Assembly (NCBI GenBank): GCA_009746045.1
Contig: RPFO01000253.1
Location: 4,993,145 to 5,057,144 of the forward strand
From: Mesostigma viride
Lineage: Eukaryota; Streptophyta; Mesostigmatophyceae; Mesostigmatales; Mesostigmataceae
Direction of reading: 5' to 3'
Length of the DNA: 64,000 bases
The translations under genes and the position numbers were made by a program. Position 1 is the first letter of the stretch; each line of letters begins with the position of its first letter. The notes beneath the pieces are model-generated. The model had not been told where the DNA came from. It saw nothing but the letters and a program-made list of their open reading frames with translations, and searched no databases. Shown in pieces: positions 1 to 11,070 of the stretch.

Positions 1-780
1 CAGCGCATCTGCTTTTATCTAATGTAATTTCACGTTTACCGTGTTCCTATGGAATTTCCCTTTTGCCACACGAATTTTCTTGGTCTAAGCGTGCACGTAC
101 CAGAGGCTGCCTTCCATTGTCGTCTCCGTGGGGTACGTCCTCTTCATTCTCCTTGCATTTTTCGTGGGAATGTCCTTGCCGCGTTATCCGTGTTTCTTTT
201 TCTGGAACAGACTGGCCAGGGAAAGCCCATCTGGGTTCTTGCTCAGCAATTGTGGGAGTCGTTGACCGCTGTGCTGCCTGACGTTGATGGTGGTGTTGCG
301 TATGATAAGCTGCCCTGCTTTGCACGTGGGTTTTCACTGGGCTATATGGGTGAAGGTGAGAAACCACGGGTTGTGTCATGCTGTGCTATATTGCTTCCAT
401 CCAGCATGTCCAAAGTTAGCCCCAGTGTCTTGAACACTGAAAATTTGGCTTTGCTTTAATGGATGTGCAATATTTGTGTCTCATGGTGCAGATTTTTACT
501 GGGCTTAAGCCAGATTCACACATGGGTGTACAGTTTGCTGCATGTGAATTTTTTCTGGGCTGTATGTGCAGGTGGGCAACCGTATGTTGTGCCATGTTGT
601 TCTACATTGATTCATCATATTTGCTGTCAAACGTAGGCCACATTGGCTTGGGCACTGAATTTTTCTTTGCTGGCTGTGTAATTTTGATGTCTCATTGTGC
701 AGGCGTGCCCACTACCTGACCAACCAGGTGTGCTTTGCATGGTGCCAGTGGGGCCATGTTTGTTTCCTTTGCATGTGTAG
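1..780. other. No gene recognised
   Basis: Mixed-composition sequence in which the open frames are short and resemble nothing I know. Short phrases such as TGTGCAGG and GAATTTTT-CTGGGCTG recur at loose spacing (about 480-715), hinting at a decayed tandem repeat. It could be an intron or the flank of a gene to the left, but nothing here proves it. Confidence 0.4.
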
Positions 781-1039
781 GCAGGCAGGCTGGCAGGGGA
801 CATAGGGCACGAGGCTTGGGGCGTGGGGTATGTGGACTGGGTCAGGCAGGCAGGCAGGCAGCCAGCCAGCCAGGCAGCCAGCCAGCCAGCCAGGCAGCCA
901 GCCAGCCAGCCAGCCACATGCACAAGATGTGATTATTGGCAAGCCAGCCAGCGGGGGCACCACAGGTAGGGGGGCATGGGGGCAGGGGGCAGGGGGCAGG
1001 GAGCAGGGAGCAGGGGGCAGGGGGCAGGGGGCCACACGG

Positions 1040-1123
<84 letters not shown>

Positions 1124-1720
1124 TGGACTGGCAGGCAGGCAGGCGGGCAGGCAGCCAGACAGCCAGGCAGCCAGGCAGCCACATTCACGAGATGCGATTA
1201 TTGGCAAGCCAGCCAGCGGGGGCACCACAGGTAGGCGGGCATGGGGGCAGGGGGAAGAAGAAAGGGGAAAGGGGGCAGGGAGCCGGGGGCGGGGGTCAGG
1301 GGGCAGGGGGACTGGGGCATGGCATTTAGGCACCTGCACGTGGCATTTAGGCACCAGCCAGCCAGCCAGCCAGCCACATGCACGAGATGTGATAATTGGC
1401 AAGCCAGCCAGCGGGGGCACCACAGGTAGGCGGGCATGGGGGCAGGGGGCAGGGGGCAGGGGGCAGGGGGGCACACGGCAGGGGGCAGGGGGCAGGAGCC
1501 AGGGGGCAGGGGGTAGGGGGAGCCATTCTGAAGCTATGGGCCACAGGTCGTGGAGACTGGGGCATGGGGCAGGCATGGCCTTCAGCCACATGCACGTGAT
1601 GTGGGCAGAAGCAAGTCACAAGCAGGGGCACAGTGGGCATGTGGCATGGGGCAGGGGACCTGGGGCACGAGCCATGAAACGCAGGGCATGGGGAGTGGGG
1701 CGTTGGGCAGGCAGGTAGGG
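781..1720. repeat. GCAGG/CAGCC-rich compound satellite
   Basis: Runs of GGCA and CAGCC (for example 1035-1125) alternate with GGGGCAG tracts. A longer unit is superimposed: a block beginning CACATGCACAAGATG and running through a CCAGCGGGGGCACCACAGG phrase starts at 915, about 1180, 1375 and (partly) 1587. The higher-order period is therefore roughly 195-265 bp. Long open frames on both strands here translate to repetitive Gly/Arg/Gln or Pro/Cys/Leu protein and are artefacts of the repeat. Confidence 0.9.
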
Positions 1721-2719
1721 GTGGTACACACGCACGTGCCCTGCCATGCCATGCGATCCCGCAAAAGGGCACCGTGGTGTCTTGTGCCGCCCTGTGATAC
1801 CCCATGTGGGTTGTCACACATTGTTATGGGGTGCAGACGTGCAAGGGACACAAAGATGGGTGGCCGCGCCGTAACCGAGACATGTGTGGTGGCGACATGC
1901 CGCCTGGATACCCGCCTTGATTCGTTGGCTACATTTATGGTTTCATGTTATGGCGTGCCCTTGCGGTGGTCACAGTGAGGGCCTGTGGTTGCCCCATACT
2001 GGTGGTGGTTATAATGAAATCAATGAATCTAAAACATTGTTTCTAAAGGTGAATTTGAAGTGGGCATGAGCAATTGTGCACATGCTAACATTTTCTGGCC
2101 ATTCCATGGTGAAGTTGGGAATTGGATGGGAGTGTTTGGTCAAGATGCGGTGGTGTGTCTGAATATGAGCTGTGATAATCTCATTATAGTAAAGCAGAGT
2201 TGGAACAAACATTGTCTGCATCATGCCCTGACTTGAACACTAAATAAAGTGTGACACCTAATAATTAATCAATCAATTAATTAATTATTTAGACTCGTGC
2301 TCCCGTTGGGTGACACCTATTAAAATTAATTAAATTCTAACATGCCTCCGTTGGGAGATCATGTAGCACGTATTCCTTGGGTGGGTGGAGGTGTGAGAAG
2401 CCGCGTAATCAAACTAATCCTACTTCTAAGCTATCTAGTCTAGAAAATTCTGACTACACTACTAAGCAAAACGCCCCTTCCTCTTGTGTGTGTGTGGGGG
2501 GCTTGCCCACAGGGGCTGGCGTGCGAGCCTGGACAATCTTCTGCCACCTCTTCCAAAGAAGGTGACACCCATGCTAGCTGTGTTGCGGGCTAGTTGTCTC
2601 AGCTAATGTTATGGACAACCTCTAAGCACAAGAGACCTGTGACTACACATAATGTCTCAATTCATACAGGCTGTCTCTGCATGTTATAAACAATTTTAGC
2701 TTTGAGGGCATGCAACAAG
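1721..2719. other. Intergenic, with retroelement 3' ends
   Basis: No coding region is seen. At 2262-2440 there are TTAATTAA-type tails and two copies of the CTCCGTTGGG(AG) box. The second reads CATGCCTCCGTTGGGAG followed by ATCATGTAGCAC and then GCCGCGTAATC. The same block recurs at 32805-32915, so this is a dispersed repeat family. Confidence 0.6.
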
Positions 2720-3335
2720 ACACGACTCGAGGGCGCCGTCACCAAGATGCTGCGCAATTAGGCCCTTCTCATCCCCTTGGGTTTGCACATTATAGATAGT
2801 AATGAGGATTTGTACGCTGATTTGCCCTATGTTTCCCACATTATTAGGCACAGGCGCCTGGGCCTAGCCGGGCACCTGGCCCGCACAGATCAGGTAGATA
2901 CCTCAGATAGACTAGCTGGCACCAAGCCCGCCCAGCCTGGGCGATATGTCCTCACCTGGCGTGCCCCCGGCCGCGCGCGGCAGGGCCGCCACCCGTGGAC
3001 TTTTCGTGATAGACTCGGCATGGACATGTGCTACACTAGACGTGACGGGCTCACACCCGGACAGCCTCCTGATTTGTCTGTTATATGGAGGCAGATGGTG
3101 CACAAGGATAGATGGCAAGTATAGTGATGAAGGAGACCACCCCCAAGCCTGTGGGGGCTCCGCGTGTGACCAAGTATGGCATTCATAGCGGTTCGGGCCG
3201 CGGTGCCCACACCCGGCCCTGTAACTACTAGGACCTAGATAGCTTACACCATCCATTCCATCCCATGTTCCCCTCCCACTGAGGACTTATGCTCGCGTGA
3301 CGCAGTCACGTGTCTATTAATTAATTAATTAACAA
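2720..3335 (+). mobile_element. RTE-like LINE, 5'-truncated copy 1
   Basis: A nearly identical short copy of the 3' part of the LINE at 3686-5294, matching it from about 4675 onward. It encodes the end of the reverse-transcriptase polyprotein, seen as the phrases LDGAVTKMLR, LPYVSHIIRHRRLGLAGHLA and RDRLGMDMCYTRRDG. This is a C-terminal module shared by RTE/RTEX-like LINEs in many eukaryotes. An in-frame stop near 2758 breaks the frame. The frame ends at 3124, followed by a ~200-bp 3'UTR, a short hairpin (CGTGAC-GCA-GTCACG) and an ATTAATTAATTAA tail. 5' truncation plus a microsatellite tail is the normal product of target-primed reverse transcription. Confidence 0.85.
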
Positions 3336-3685
3336 GACATGCTTGCATTAACTGAAATGAAATTAAATTATAACCTGACTGGGAGATCATGTACGACATG
3401 CATGTAGCACAATATTACGTACATGGCCACAGTTGTGCCAATCAGGGCCCTCCCCTAGGTAGACTGTGCTAGGCAATTACAATTAGACAAATAAGGTCAT
3501 TCAAAAAGGTTTAATTCTTCACCTACCTTCATCCATCCAGCAAGGGAATATGTCAGTGCTACATGATGATCTCCCAACGGAGTCATTTTATGATTTAATT
3601 CAATTTTATTACTAAGGTTTAAGGTCCTGCTGCCTGAGCACATGATAAAATGCGGTGACGGAATGCAATATACGAGAATGCTCAT
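3336..3685. other. Spacer with CTCC-box repeat ends
   Basis: AT-rich spacer between the two LINE copies. It holds a degenerate box (GGGAGATCATGTA, about 3381) and an inverted version (GATCTCCCAACGGAG, about 3568), each next to AATTAAATT-type tails. These look like facing 3' ends of short elements. No gene is seen. Confidence 0.5.
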
Positions 3686-5294
3686 AACTTTTGACTCCGG
3701 CCATGAGGAGTCTGCATCCAGAGCGCCGCACTCAAGTTGTTCATGCGCATGATCCTCAACCGCCTTTGTTCTGCTCTCGGCTCGACTGTCACCTTGGGGA
3801 AAGTCAAATGGGCTTCCGTCCTGGGCGCAACACCGTCATGGCCATCTTCGTCGCGCGTCGCCTCTTCGAGGAAATCGCTTTCCTGCAACCTGGTGAGTTT
3901 CCCGCCATCCTGATCAATCTTCGTCGACTTCATCAAGGCTTTTGATTCTGTCCTCTGGGACGCTCTATGGGCTGTACTTGCTCGCGCTCGCGTCCCCACT
4001 TCCCTGATTACCGTCATCCGAACGCTGTATGAGGGGTCGACCACTTCAGTGCGCACTCAACACGGCATTACCCCGCCATGCCCACTGCAGACCGGCGTCT
4101 GGCAGGGTTGCGTCCTGTCGCCGTACCTGTTTATTATTGTAGTGGATTATGTTATGCGCCAGGCACGTGCTCGCTTTGCTAGCATTGCAGGCCGTGCCCC
4201 TGGCCTAGCGATCACGAACGAGCTTGGAGAAGGGGGCCGACTAACAAGCAGAATTTACTAGCTGACCTCATTTATGCCGACGACATCACGCTCATCGAGA
4301 AACCGGAGTCTGCCCAACTTTGGCTGGACTGCCTGGCGCTCGAGGCTTGGGCGGTTGGTCTAGAAATCAGCCCCAAAACGGAGGCGCCCTGCTGGCCCTC
4401 GGCATGGCAGGGCCCCCACCCACACTCCGCCTCTTAGACGATGCCGAGGTCAACTACCCTCCTTCAGGCCGCTTCAAGCTGCTCGGCAGTTGGCTTCCCG
4501 ACTGCGAGGACGACATGACGATACGGATCGGCATGGCGTAGGCGCAACTCCATGACCACCGCCGCTGGTGGAGCAACCTGCCCTACCCCGGATCGTCAAG
4601 CGTGACCTCTTCAAGGTCGTCATTCTGACGATCCTGACCTACGGTGCCGAGACCTGGACACTGACGCAGGAGCTGGAGCAACGACTCGACGGCGCCGTCA
4701 CCAAGATGCTGCGCAAGGCCCTTCACATCCCCTTGGGTTTGCACATTATAGATAGTAATGAGGATTTGTACGCTGATTTGCCCTATGTTTCCCACATTAG
4801 TAGGCACAGGCGCCTGGGCCTAGCCGGGCACCTGGCCCGCACAGATCAGGTAGATACCTCAGATAGACTAGCTGGCACCAAGCCCGCCCAGCCTGGGCGA
4901 TATGTCCTCACCTGGCGTGCCCCCGGCCGCGCGCGGCAGGGCCGCCACCCGTGGACTTTTCGTGATAGACTCGGCATGGACATGTGCTACACTAGACGTG
5001 ACGGGCTCACACCCGGACAGCCTCCTGGTTTGTCTGTTATATGGAGGCAGATGGTGCGCAAGGATAGATGGCAAGTATAGTGATGAAGGAGACCACCCCC
5101 AAGCCTGTGGGGGCTCCGCGTGTGACCAAGTATGGCATTCATAGCGGTTCGGGCCGCGGTGCCCACACCCGGCCCTGTAACTACTAGGACCTAGATAGCT
5201 TACACCATCCATTCCATCCCATGTTCCCCTCCCACTGAGGACTTATGCTCACGTGACGCAGTCACGTGTCTATTAATTAATGAATTAATTAAGG
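3686..5294 (+). mobile_element. RTE-like LINE, longer truncated copy
   Basis: Encodes much of a non-LTR reverse transcriptase in several broken frames. In order: the fingers motif QMGFRPGRNTVMAIF (about 3805), the DFIKAFDSVLW palm aspartate (about 3926), GVWQGCVLSPYLF (about 4095), the catalytic LIYADDITLIEKPE (about 4268), then GAETWTLTQELEQRLDGAV and the RRLGLAGHLA module of the C-terminus (4640-5080). The frame shifts near 3917, stops at 4259 and shifts again before 4568, so it is dead. The endonuclease domain is missing through 5' truncation. The 3'UTR ends in a perfect 8-bp hairpin CACGTGAC-GCA-GTCACGTG at about 5249-5267 and an ATTAATTAATGAATTAATTAA tail. Confidence 0.88.
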
Positions 5295-5539
5295 TCCTAG
5301 CTAGCTGCTCGCGGTGTCGACGGGGAAGGGTCCGTTGCGCGTGGCGCACGGCGGCGGTTCGTCCCGGTCGAAATTGTCCGCCCGCGCGTCCTCCGTGGAA
5401 GCGTCATGGCGCGTCGCACGGGCCGGTGCAGTTAATTGGCGCCCAGAAGGTCGACTATCGGCCTCTGGGCCGCTAGCTAGCGGCGAGTCACGTCCTCTCA
5501 AGTCAGATAGCCCCCCCTCCCCCCGACTTTTTTCTTGTC
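5295..5539. other. GC-rich spacer
   Basis: GC-rich unique-looking sequence between two retroelement fragments. Short open frames occur on both strands but have no recognisable motif. Confidence 0.4.
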
Positions 5540-5735
5540 AAAGCTCTTCTATACTACGATAAGAGCAATGGAAACTCCTAACGGGAGGTCAACCTAATTG
5601 CCCTGCTGCACCGCAAAATCAGCCCGCGTACGGCGGAGCATGATGTCAGCCATGGCCCGAGTCAGCGCCACCGACAAGCGCTGCAATTACGCCAATAGGA
5701 CGCCCAGGTCCGCGCCGACCATGGGGCCCGCTGAA
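5540..5735 (-). mobile_element. RLE-type retroelement, 3'-end fragment
   Basis: Matches the 3' ends at 44985-45190 and (inverted) 10250-10440, starting at the phrase CTACGATAAGA-CAATGGAAAC. On the minus strand it carries the last codons of the polyprotein (SVALTRAMADIMLRRTR) with small indels. The copy is truncated at both ends. Confidence 0.8.
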
Positions 5736-5796
5736 TCTATACAATAGTGGCCGAGGGCCGGATATATTTAGAATATTTTCGGATATATTTCCGATA

Positions 5797-6076
5797 TCCC
5801 TACATGTAAAGGTCTACCATCGGGCATCCTGTGGCGGATCTCCGTACTTTTCCGGTCTTTTTCAGGGGTCGATCCTCGTGGTCGACGTCTGTCCTTGGCG
5901 CCGTTTCCCGTTGGGCGAAAGTCGACCGACTTTGGAGATCGTACAGGCCTTCGTGTATGGTTGGACCGAAGAAGCAGTATCTTTGGTGGCGGACGGATTG
6001 AGTTGGTGCGTTGGGATACTATTGGTGTTCACTCGCAGGCATTTTTAATGGCTGTAAAGTCGTCTCGCGACATTTT
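5797..6076. repeat. Left arm of a ~290-bp inverted repeat
   Basis: The reverse complement of this block lies at 13089-13378. Shared landmarks are CCCTACATGTAAA at the outer edge, the ACTTTTCCGGTCTTTTTCAGGGG phrase, GGCGCCGTTTCCCGTTGGGCG, and CGTCTCGCGACATTTT at the inner edge. Identity is high but with scattered indels. The two arms face each other about 7 kb apart and bracket the L1-like LINE and the RING-H2 pseudogene. Confidence 0.8.
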
Positions 6077-6092
6077 CCGGGTAAATCGGTAT

Positions 6093-6109
6093 TTTTTATT
6101 AACCAATAA
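6093..6109. repeat. Possible target-site duplication, left
   Basis: The 17-mer TTTTTATTAACCAATAA occurs here and again, in the same orientation, at 11826-11842, on either side of the L1-like LINE. This position and length suit a LINE target-site duplication. The caveat is that the right-hand copy lies inside another local duplication. Confidence 0.45.
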
Positions 6110-6185
6110 GAATATCGTTAGGTTAAGAGGTACCACGTATCGACCAGCTGGTTACCCGCGGAGGGTAGTGTGATAGGTGAAAGGT

Positions 6186-8114
6186 TTAGAAAGGAGCATT
6201 ATGTGACCAGGGGAGCCAAGTGACGCGCGTAATAAGGTCACCGTGAGGAATGCAAGTGAACACCCTGTTGCGTCCCAGGAGAGCATCATTGGAAGAGCTC
6301 CAAGGGGCTAGGCCTGTCATTGTTGGGCCCGGGGTCCCACACCTTGTATTGTTCTTGCGCCAAGAGCCTTGAGCGCGACGCATTGCTGAGTTCCAGAGGA
6401 AGAGAAACCGCCTCACCACGGCGGCTTTGGTGTACTCGTGCCGCACTTTGAAAACCGTCTCATTCCGGATAGTCCAGATCGCATATAGCATATTAGTTCG
6501 GAGCCATACCCAGGCTAGTTGACTGTCGGATAGCTCCTCCCCGGGGGTCCCCGCCATACCGAATATGATACAACGCACGGATAGCGTTAGTGTGGAATGT
6601 GGTAGCGCGGTCCATGCGGACCATACGTTAAACAACCATTGCCACACCCCGCTCACTTGGCAGTAGAGAAAGCGGTGCTCAATTGTTTCCGAAGGGAAGG
6701 TGCACAGGCATGTCGCATCGTGGTGAAACCGGCTGCTGAGGGTCGCGTTTACCCCGATGGCTCTGTGCAGTAAAAGATGTTGAATGTCGGTCGCTCTGCG
6801 GTCCACCAAAGGGTGATCGACCGCCAGGGTGATAAGTTTAATCCAACTGTATCCAGGCCATTGAAAGCCCCATCGTGGGCGGCCAGGGTGGAGCTTATGG
6901 TTCTCGTGCAATAAAATGTCATAACCCCATTCTGCCGTGTACTCGTAAAGACATTTGCTGATCCTAGACATCCCCTTGGTCAGGGTCCAGCCAAATTCCA
7001 GGGGGTCCAATGGTAAAGTATCCAATCTCGTATTGCCTACGTGTAACCAAGTGATGGCCTCCGCCGGGGTCGTGGGGTCCGGCTGGAACATGCAGGACCT
7101 TGATACTAACCACGGGACCATCCGGATACGGTGACATTGGTGGGCTGGAAGACAGACACATAATGTCGCCAACTGATTGAGGCAACCATTGTGGCCTGGA
7201 AGGGTGTCGGCCACTTGGACTTGAATTCCGGCCGGAGGCAACACTCCCCGGACCAGACCTTTGCATGTGGATGTGATCCCGTCTGGGTAAAAACTGATCC
7301 AATCACCCGGTTGGAGGGCCTTGCGTGGGGCCATCATCAGAGCATGCCATGTAGCTGGGATGGCCTGGATGAGGGTGTTCCAAGCGTGTAGCGATGGCAT
7401 GTTTTGCACCCAAGCATTAACTTCAGTGTATGCCCGTAACCGATATCTGTCCCCCTGCCACGCGTAGAGATCGAGCACTCTCAGAACAGGGGGTGATGCG
7501 CACAGGAAGCCAGCATAAGGGTTGTGCCCATGTAACGTGCCCAAGGGCTTGCGCGCATTGTCCACGATCAAATCATTGAAATAAAGAATCTGTCGTGCAA
7601 CCTCCTCACGAGTGGTGGGAAAAACGAGGCGCCCAGGTTTGAGCTTGTGATAACCTAACCATAGGCGCGACCAGTACCAGGGGAGCCCCTTGTATGATAT
7701 CAGTGTGCAGCCAAGTACTCCAGCGTCAAGGTGCCATGATGTGCCATTAGCATGGGTGTAACTAGCGGAGAGAGACTCTTTTGCCAACAGGCAGCCAGGG
7801 TGCGTGTTCACTTCCATGTACACGCTGATCACTTGTTTAGCATACATCGACCACAAGCGCCATTGTATGTTGTGTAGCCCTAGACCACCGTGCAACCATG
7901 ACATAAAGGACATATCCCGGCTGATCCAACCATGTACCGTGTGAGATATCAAACCTTTCTGTTTCCAAACAAATTGCTGCCGATGCGTTGGATAAGCTGT
8001 ATGGTATGATCGTTGGGAGGGTGTGCCAGACAGTAGTATAAAACCTTGGAGAACAAGAGTTGGTTGACGATTAGTGCTTTTCCTCGTAAGCTCATCCGCT
8101 GGACGCCACCCCAC
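6186..8114 (-). pseudogene. L1-like ORF2 C-terminal part (642 codons)
   Basis: The longest intact stretch of the LINE. It begins in the RT thumb (overlapping the RT frame at 7949-8114, so a frameshift separates them) and runs to the true C-terminus. Landmarks are SFMSWLHGGLGLHNI, the connection-like motif typical of L1/Tx1 elements, and a zf-RVT-like cluster near residues 450-490: CLCTFPSETIEHRFLYC followed by WQWLFNVW. The cluster is the usual C-terminal Cys/His zinc-binding motif of plant-type L1 ORF2 proteins. An intact 642-codon frame in an otherwise broken element suggests moderate age. Confidence 0.85.
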
Positions 8115-9172
8115 CGCCCTGCCGTGAGGAGCACTCCTGCAAGTTTGCCCACGTGGTTGGTTTCGTCATATAAAAACGCACGATGTTCAGCCAAACGTCC
8201 CTCTGGCGTGCAGCCAATGGGGCAATTGTGCAAAAGATGGTGTTCACCTGGTTTGACCCATGTCATGGCCAGGTGAGAGGGGTTTATCCGAGATGGGTTG
8301 GGTTTGCCGATGTGCAGTCCCGTGGACTTTTGCACATTACAACGTTGTTGTGAGGCCACAGAGTACGTGTTGATATTTTCCAAGACAGCATTCACTTCCT
8401 GTAGAGAGATGCAAACATTGGTGGTGTCATCCACATAGGCTATCTGTACAATACCTTTGGCACTGCCTGCAAGCGGGAAGCCCTGCAGACGAGGGTCGTG
8501 CTGGTGGAGCCAAAACAATCCTGCGTGTGCCAGTAGGAACAAGATGGGGGACATACAATCTCCTTGGGGGAGGGATCTTGAGCTGTGGCCAAGTGCAGAT
8601 TTGTGACCGTTGATAAGGATGTACCAGGTTAGCGATTTGATCATTCCCATGATGACCGTTAGGATGCGTGGGCCAAACCCTAAGCCGATCAATATGTGTC
8701 GGAGGTATGCCCAGCACATGCGGTCAAACGCTTTTTCAAAGTCCCAGAAGAGGATAAAGCCAGCAATGTCGTCGCGCCATGCCTTCTCTACTATGTCCAT
8801 TATGAGGGTGATGCTATCGTTGATATGGAGGTTAGCACGGAAGCCTACTTGCTCCGGGCCTATAAGGCAGTCGAGAACAGAGTAGAGCCTTTGCTGAATT
8901 ATCTTGCTAATGATTTTGTACGCAACCGTAAGGAGGCGTATTGGCCGGTAATTTTTCCACTGTGTTTTGTCACCCTTTTTGAACAATAAAATGAGGGCTG
9001 TTTCGGCCCATTGACCCGTAATTTGTCCATGTTGCCAGATTTCTAGTATGCATTGATAGAAATCTACGTGTAAAAGGGACCAAAAAGTTTTCCAAAACTC
9101 GATGGGAAGCCCATCCACCCCTGGGGCACTACCGGTCCGGAGGTTTTGCATGGCATTAGTAGCCTCCTCCAT
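7949..9172 (-). pseudogene. L1-like reverse transcriptase domain
   Basis: Encodes the RT palm and fingers in L1/Tx1 style: SAPGVDGLPIEFWKTFW, ILLFKKGDKTQWKNYRPI, a QVGFRANLHINDSITLI block, FWDFEKAFDRMCW (first catalytic Asp), LPQGDCMSPILFLL, and AYVDDTTN (catalytic DD, about 8418-8441). The usual GVRQGDPLSP phrase has become SLPQGDCMSP, a permitted variant. The frame runs into the next at about 8100 through a frameshift. A weak continuation upstream to about 9240 is out of frame. Confidence 0.9.
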
Positions 9173-9351
9173 ATGGAGGGAGTTTGGTCTAGTTGGTGTT
9201 GTCGCGCAAGTGTGAGGCGGCGTGGGATAGCTTGTAAAATTTTTGCTATGGCCGCGTCGGCTTTGGGGTTGGGTTCATTTTGGAACAGCGAGGTGTAGAA
9301 ACGATGTCCACTTTCTAGGATGGGGGTTATGGCCGTGTGTGTGCCTTAAGT

Positions 9352-9684
9352 TCATCCTGGATTTCTGAGATGATTGAGTTGGATTTTAGTGGTGGAATAA
9401 GTGCGAAAGAATCTTTTGTCATGCGTTCGCCTACCTGCATGATGCCACCACAGATTTTCAGAGTCTAAAGCTAGGGCGTGTCTTTCAAAACGGAGTTTGT
9501 CGAGTTCAGTTTGTGAACTTTGAAGTCGAGCTTGTTCGTAATGGTTTAGGTGGGGTTTCAGCTGTAGCTTAATGTTGACTATGCGTTGGTGAATGCGGTA
9601 TGCGCGCGTCCTTTCTCGCGACGTACGTTCAGGGAGTAGGTATGTGAATATGCTAACATTTTGGCTAGGCCTTCCTGCATCCAC
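9352..9684 (-). pseudogene. L1-like ORF2 linker fragment
   Basis: A 110-codon piece between the endonuclease and RT domains, with the Arg/Lys/Glu-rich helix (RTRAYRIHQRIVNIKLQLKP) and the SENLWWHHAGRRTHDKRFFR phrase. The latter corresponds to the conserved W-x-GD(K)-x-FF region of LINE linkers. It is out of frame with both neighbours. Confidence 0.6.
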
Positions 9685-9879
9685 GTGCAGCAGTCAGTGT
9701 AGCTATCCTTGTGAGTTCGCCAATTGCTCCAGCGCTGCATGATCTCAAAACAAAACTTATCGTATTGTAGAAGAATTTTATTGAGGCGAGGTATGCCTGG
9801 GCCCCGTGGTGCCTGGGTGTGGTGGGCAAGTGTGACAATGCATGGGTAGTGATCTGAGAAGGCTGTGGAGCGTTCTACA

Positions 9880-11070
9880 GTCTACACTTGCGTGGCAGAC
9901 TTGAAATCTGCCCATTTGGGCGTGATATATATTTTATCCAAACGACGGGTTGTGCGAACGCCCAGACGAGTGGCCAGCCAAGTGTGCTCCTGATCCCGTG
10001 ACCGAATGACATCCTGCAAATTCAGGTCTAGAATGTGTTGGTAAAAGGAGCCCTGTGCGGTGGGCAGGGTGCTCGTTTAGATCAATGTTAAAATCCACCA
10101 TAAGTACTATTTCTTGGCGCCGTTAGATATGAGATCAGAAACCATTGCAAATATAACGCCCAGGGACGGGCGTGGCTGTTCTCGCTGTCCTTGCGGAGTG
10201 TGGGCTCGGCGTACCTTCGTGCTCTTCCCCGGCTGGACCTGGAGGGCCAGCGGGCCCCATGGTCGGCGCGGACCTGGACGTCATATTGGCGTCAGCGCTT
10301 GTCGGTGGCGCTGACTCGGGCCATGGCTGACATCATGCTCCGCCGTACGCGGGCTGATTTTGCGGTGCAGCAGGGCTATATTAGTAGGTTCCTCCCGTTC
10401 ATAGGCGTTTCCATTGGTCTTATCGTAGTATAGAGCTTTGACATGGCTCTGTATATAGGTTTATAGCTGGGCGTTTGCTTTGGTTTGAGTGATTTCACTC
10501 TGCTGTAAGTAATTATATTTTTAAAATATATGCTGGTAGAAAAGGGTTTGTTCAGCCGGCATATCTAGGGTCGGCGCATAGATGGTAATGAGGTGGCCCT
10601 GACTTCCCGCCCATGTTATAGATTGTCGTGTCCATCTGCCCTGCCATCTAGTCGGGGCCGTGTCTGCTTGTAATGTCCATGGCTGGCATGTCACGGAACC
10701 TTGGGTTAGGCGGTTTGCGGTATTGTATGAGTGCAGTGCCCCCTTGGGTACCCCGTGCCCATCCCCATTGGCATAGTGCTTTAGGTGCAAGTGCTCGGAC
10801 AGCCCTAAGGGCGGTATGTTCTGCATCTATCTGAATTTTGTGTTCCTGCAGTCCAAGCCATAATATCTCGTGAGAGGGGCCAACATATTGATGTAGGAGG
10901 CTATCCAATTTTACTGTAAGTTCCCGGATGCGAGTCATGGTGCGTCCCTGTCCCACTGTGCGGACTCCGTATGTGTTAAGCCCCCTGACGTTCCACGAGA
11001 CTAGCGTTAGTTGGCTCATGTATGGATTACATATGTCGTGGGAAGGCAGAGGTCCTACCGTGTATCCTTG
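9880..11070 (-). pseudogene. L1-like APE (EEP) endonuclease, split by an insertion
   Basis: On the minus strand the domain starts with LTLVSWNVRGLNT (about 11010), followed by ILWLGLQEHKIQID, HLITIYAPTLDMPAEQTLFYQHIF, VDFNIDLNEHP (the DFN box, about 10095), and HTWLATRLGVRTTRRLDKIYITPKWADF (SRLDxxYI box, about 9910-9980). The order and spacing are those of apurinic-type endonucleases of L1-like LINEs. Frameshifts occur near 10820 and 10050. Plus-strand sequence 10156-10523 is foreign: removing it together with one copy of the AAATATA duplication rejoins the domain without loss. Confidence 0.8.
10156..10523 (+). mobile_element. Nested 5'-truncated RLE-type retroelement
   Basis: A 368-bp fragment on the plus strand with the 3' end of the family also seen at 44905-45600. 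It encodes the last ~60 residues (YWRQRLSVALTRAMADIML...) plus a 3'UTR that ends ...GTAATTATATTTTTAA. It is flanked by a 7-bp direct repeat, AAATATA (10149-10155 and 10524-10530). Excising it with one repeat restores the continuity of the LINE endonuclease domain. Truncation at the 5' end and the target-site duplication show insertion by target-primed reverse transcription. Confidence 0.85.

Noticed and set aside
712-1718. Overlapping 150-260 codon frames on both strands
   Set aside because: All are translations of GGCA/CAGCC satellite; no domain, both strands equally open.
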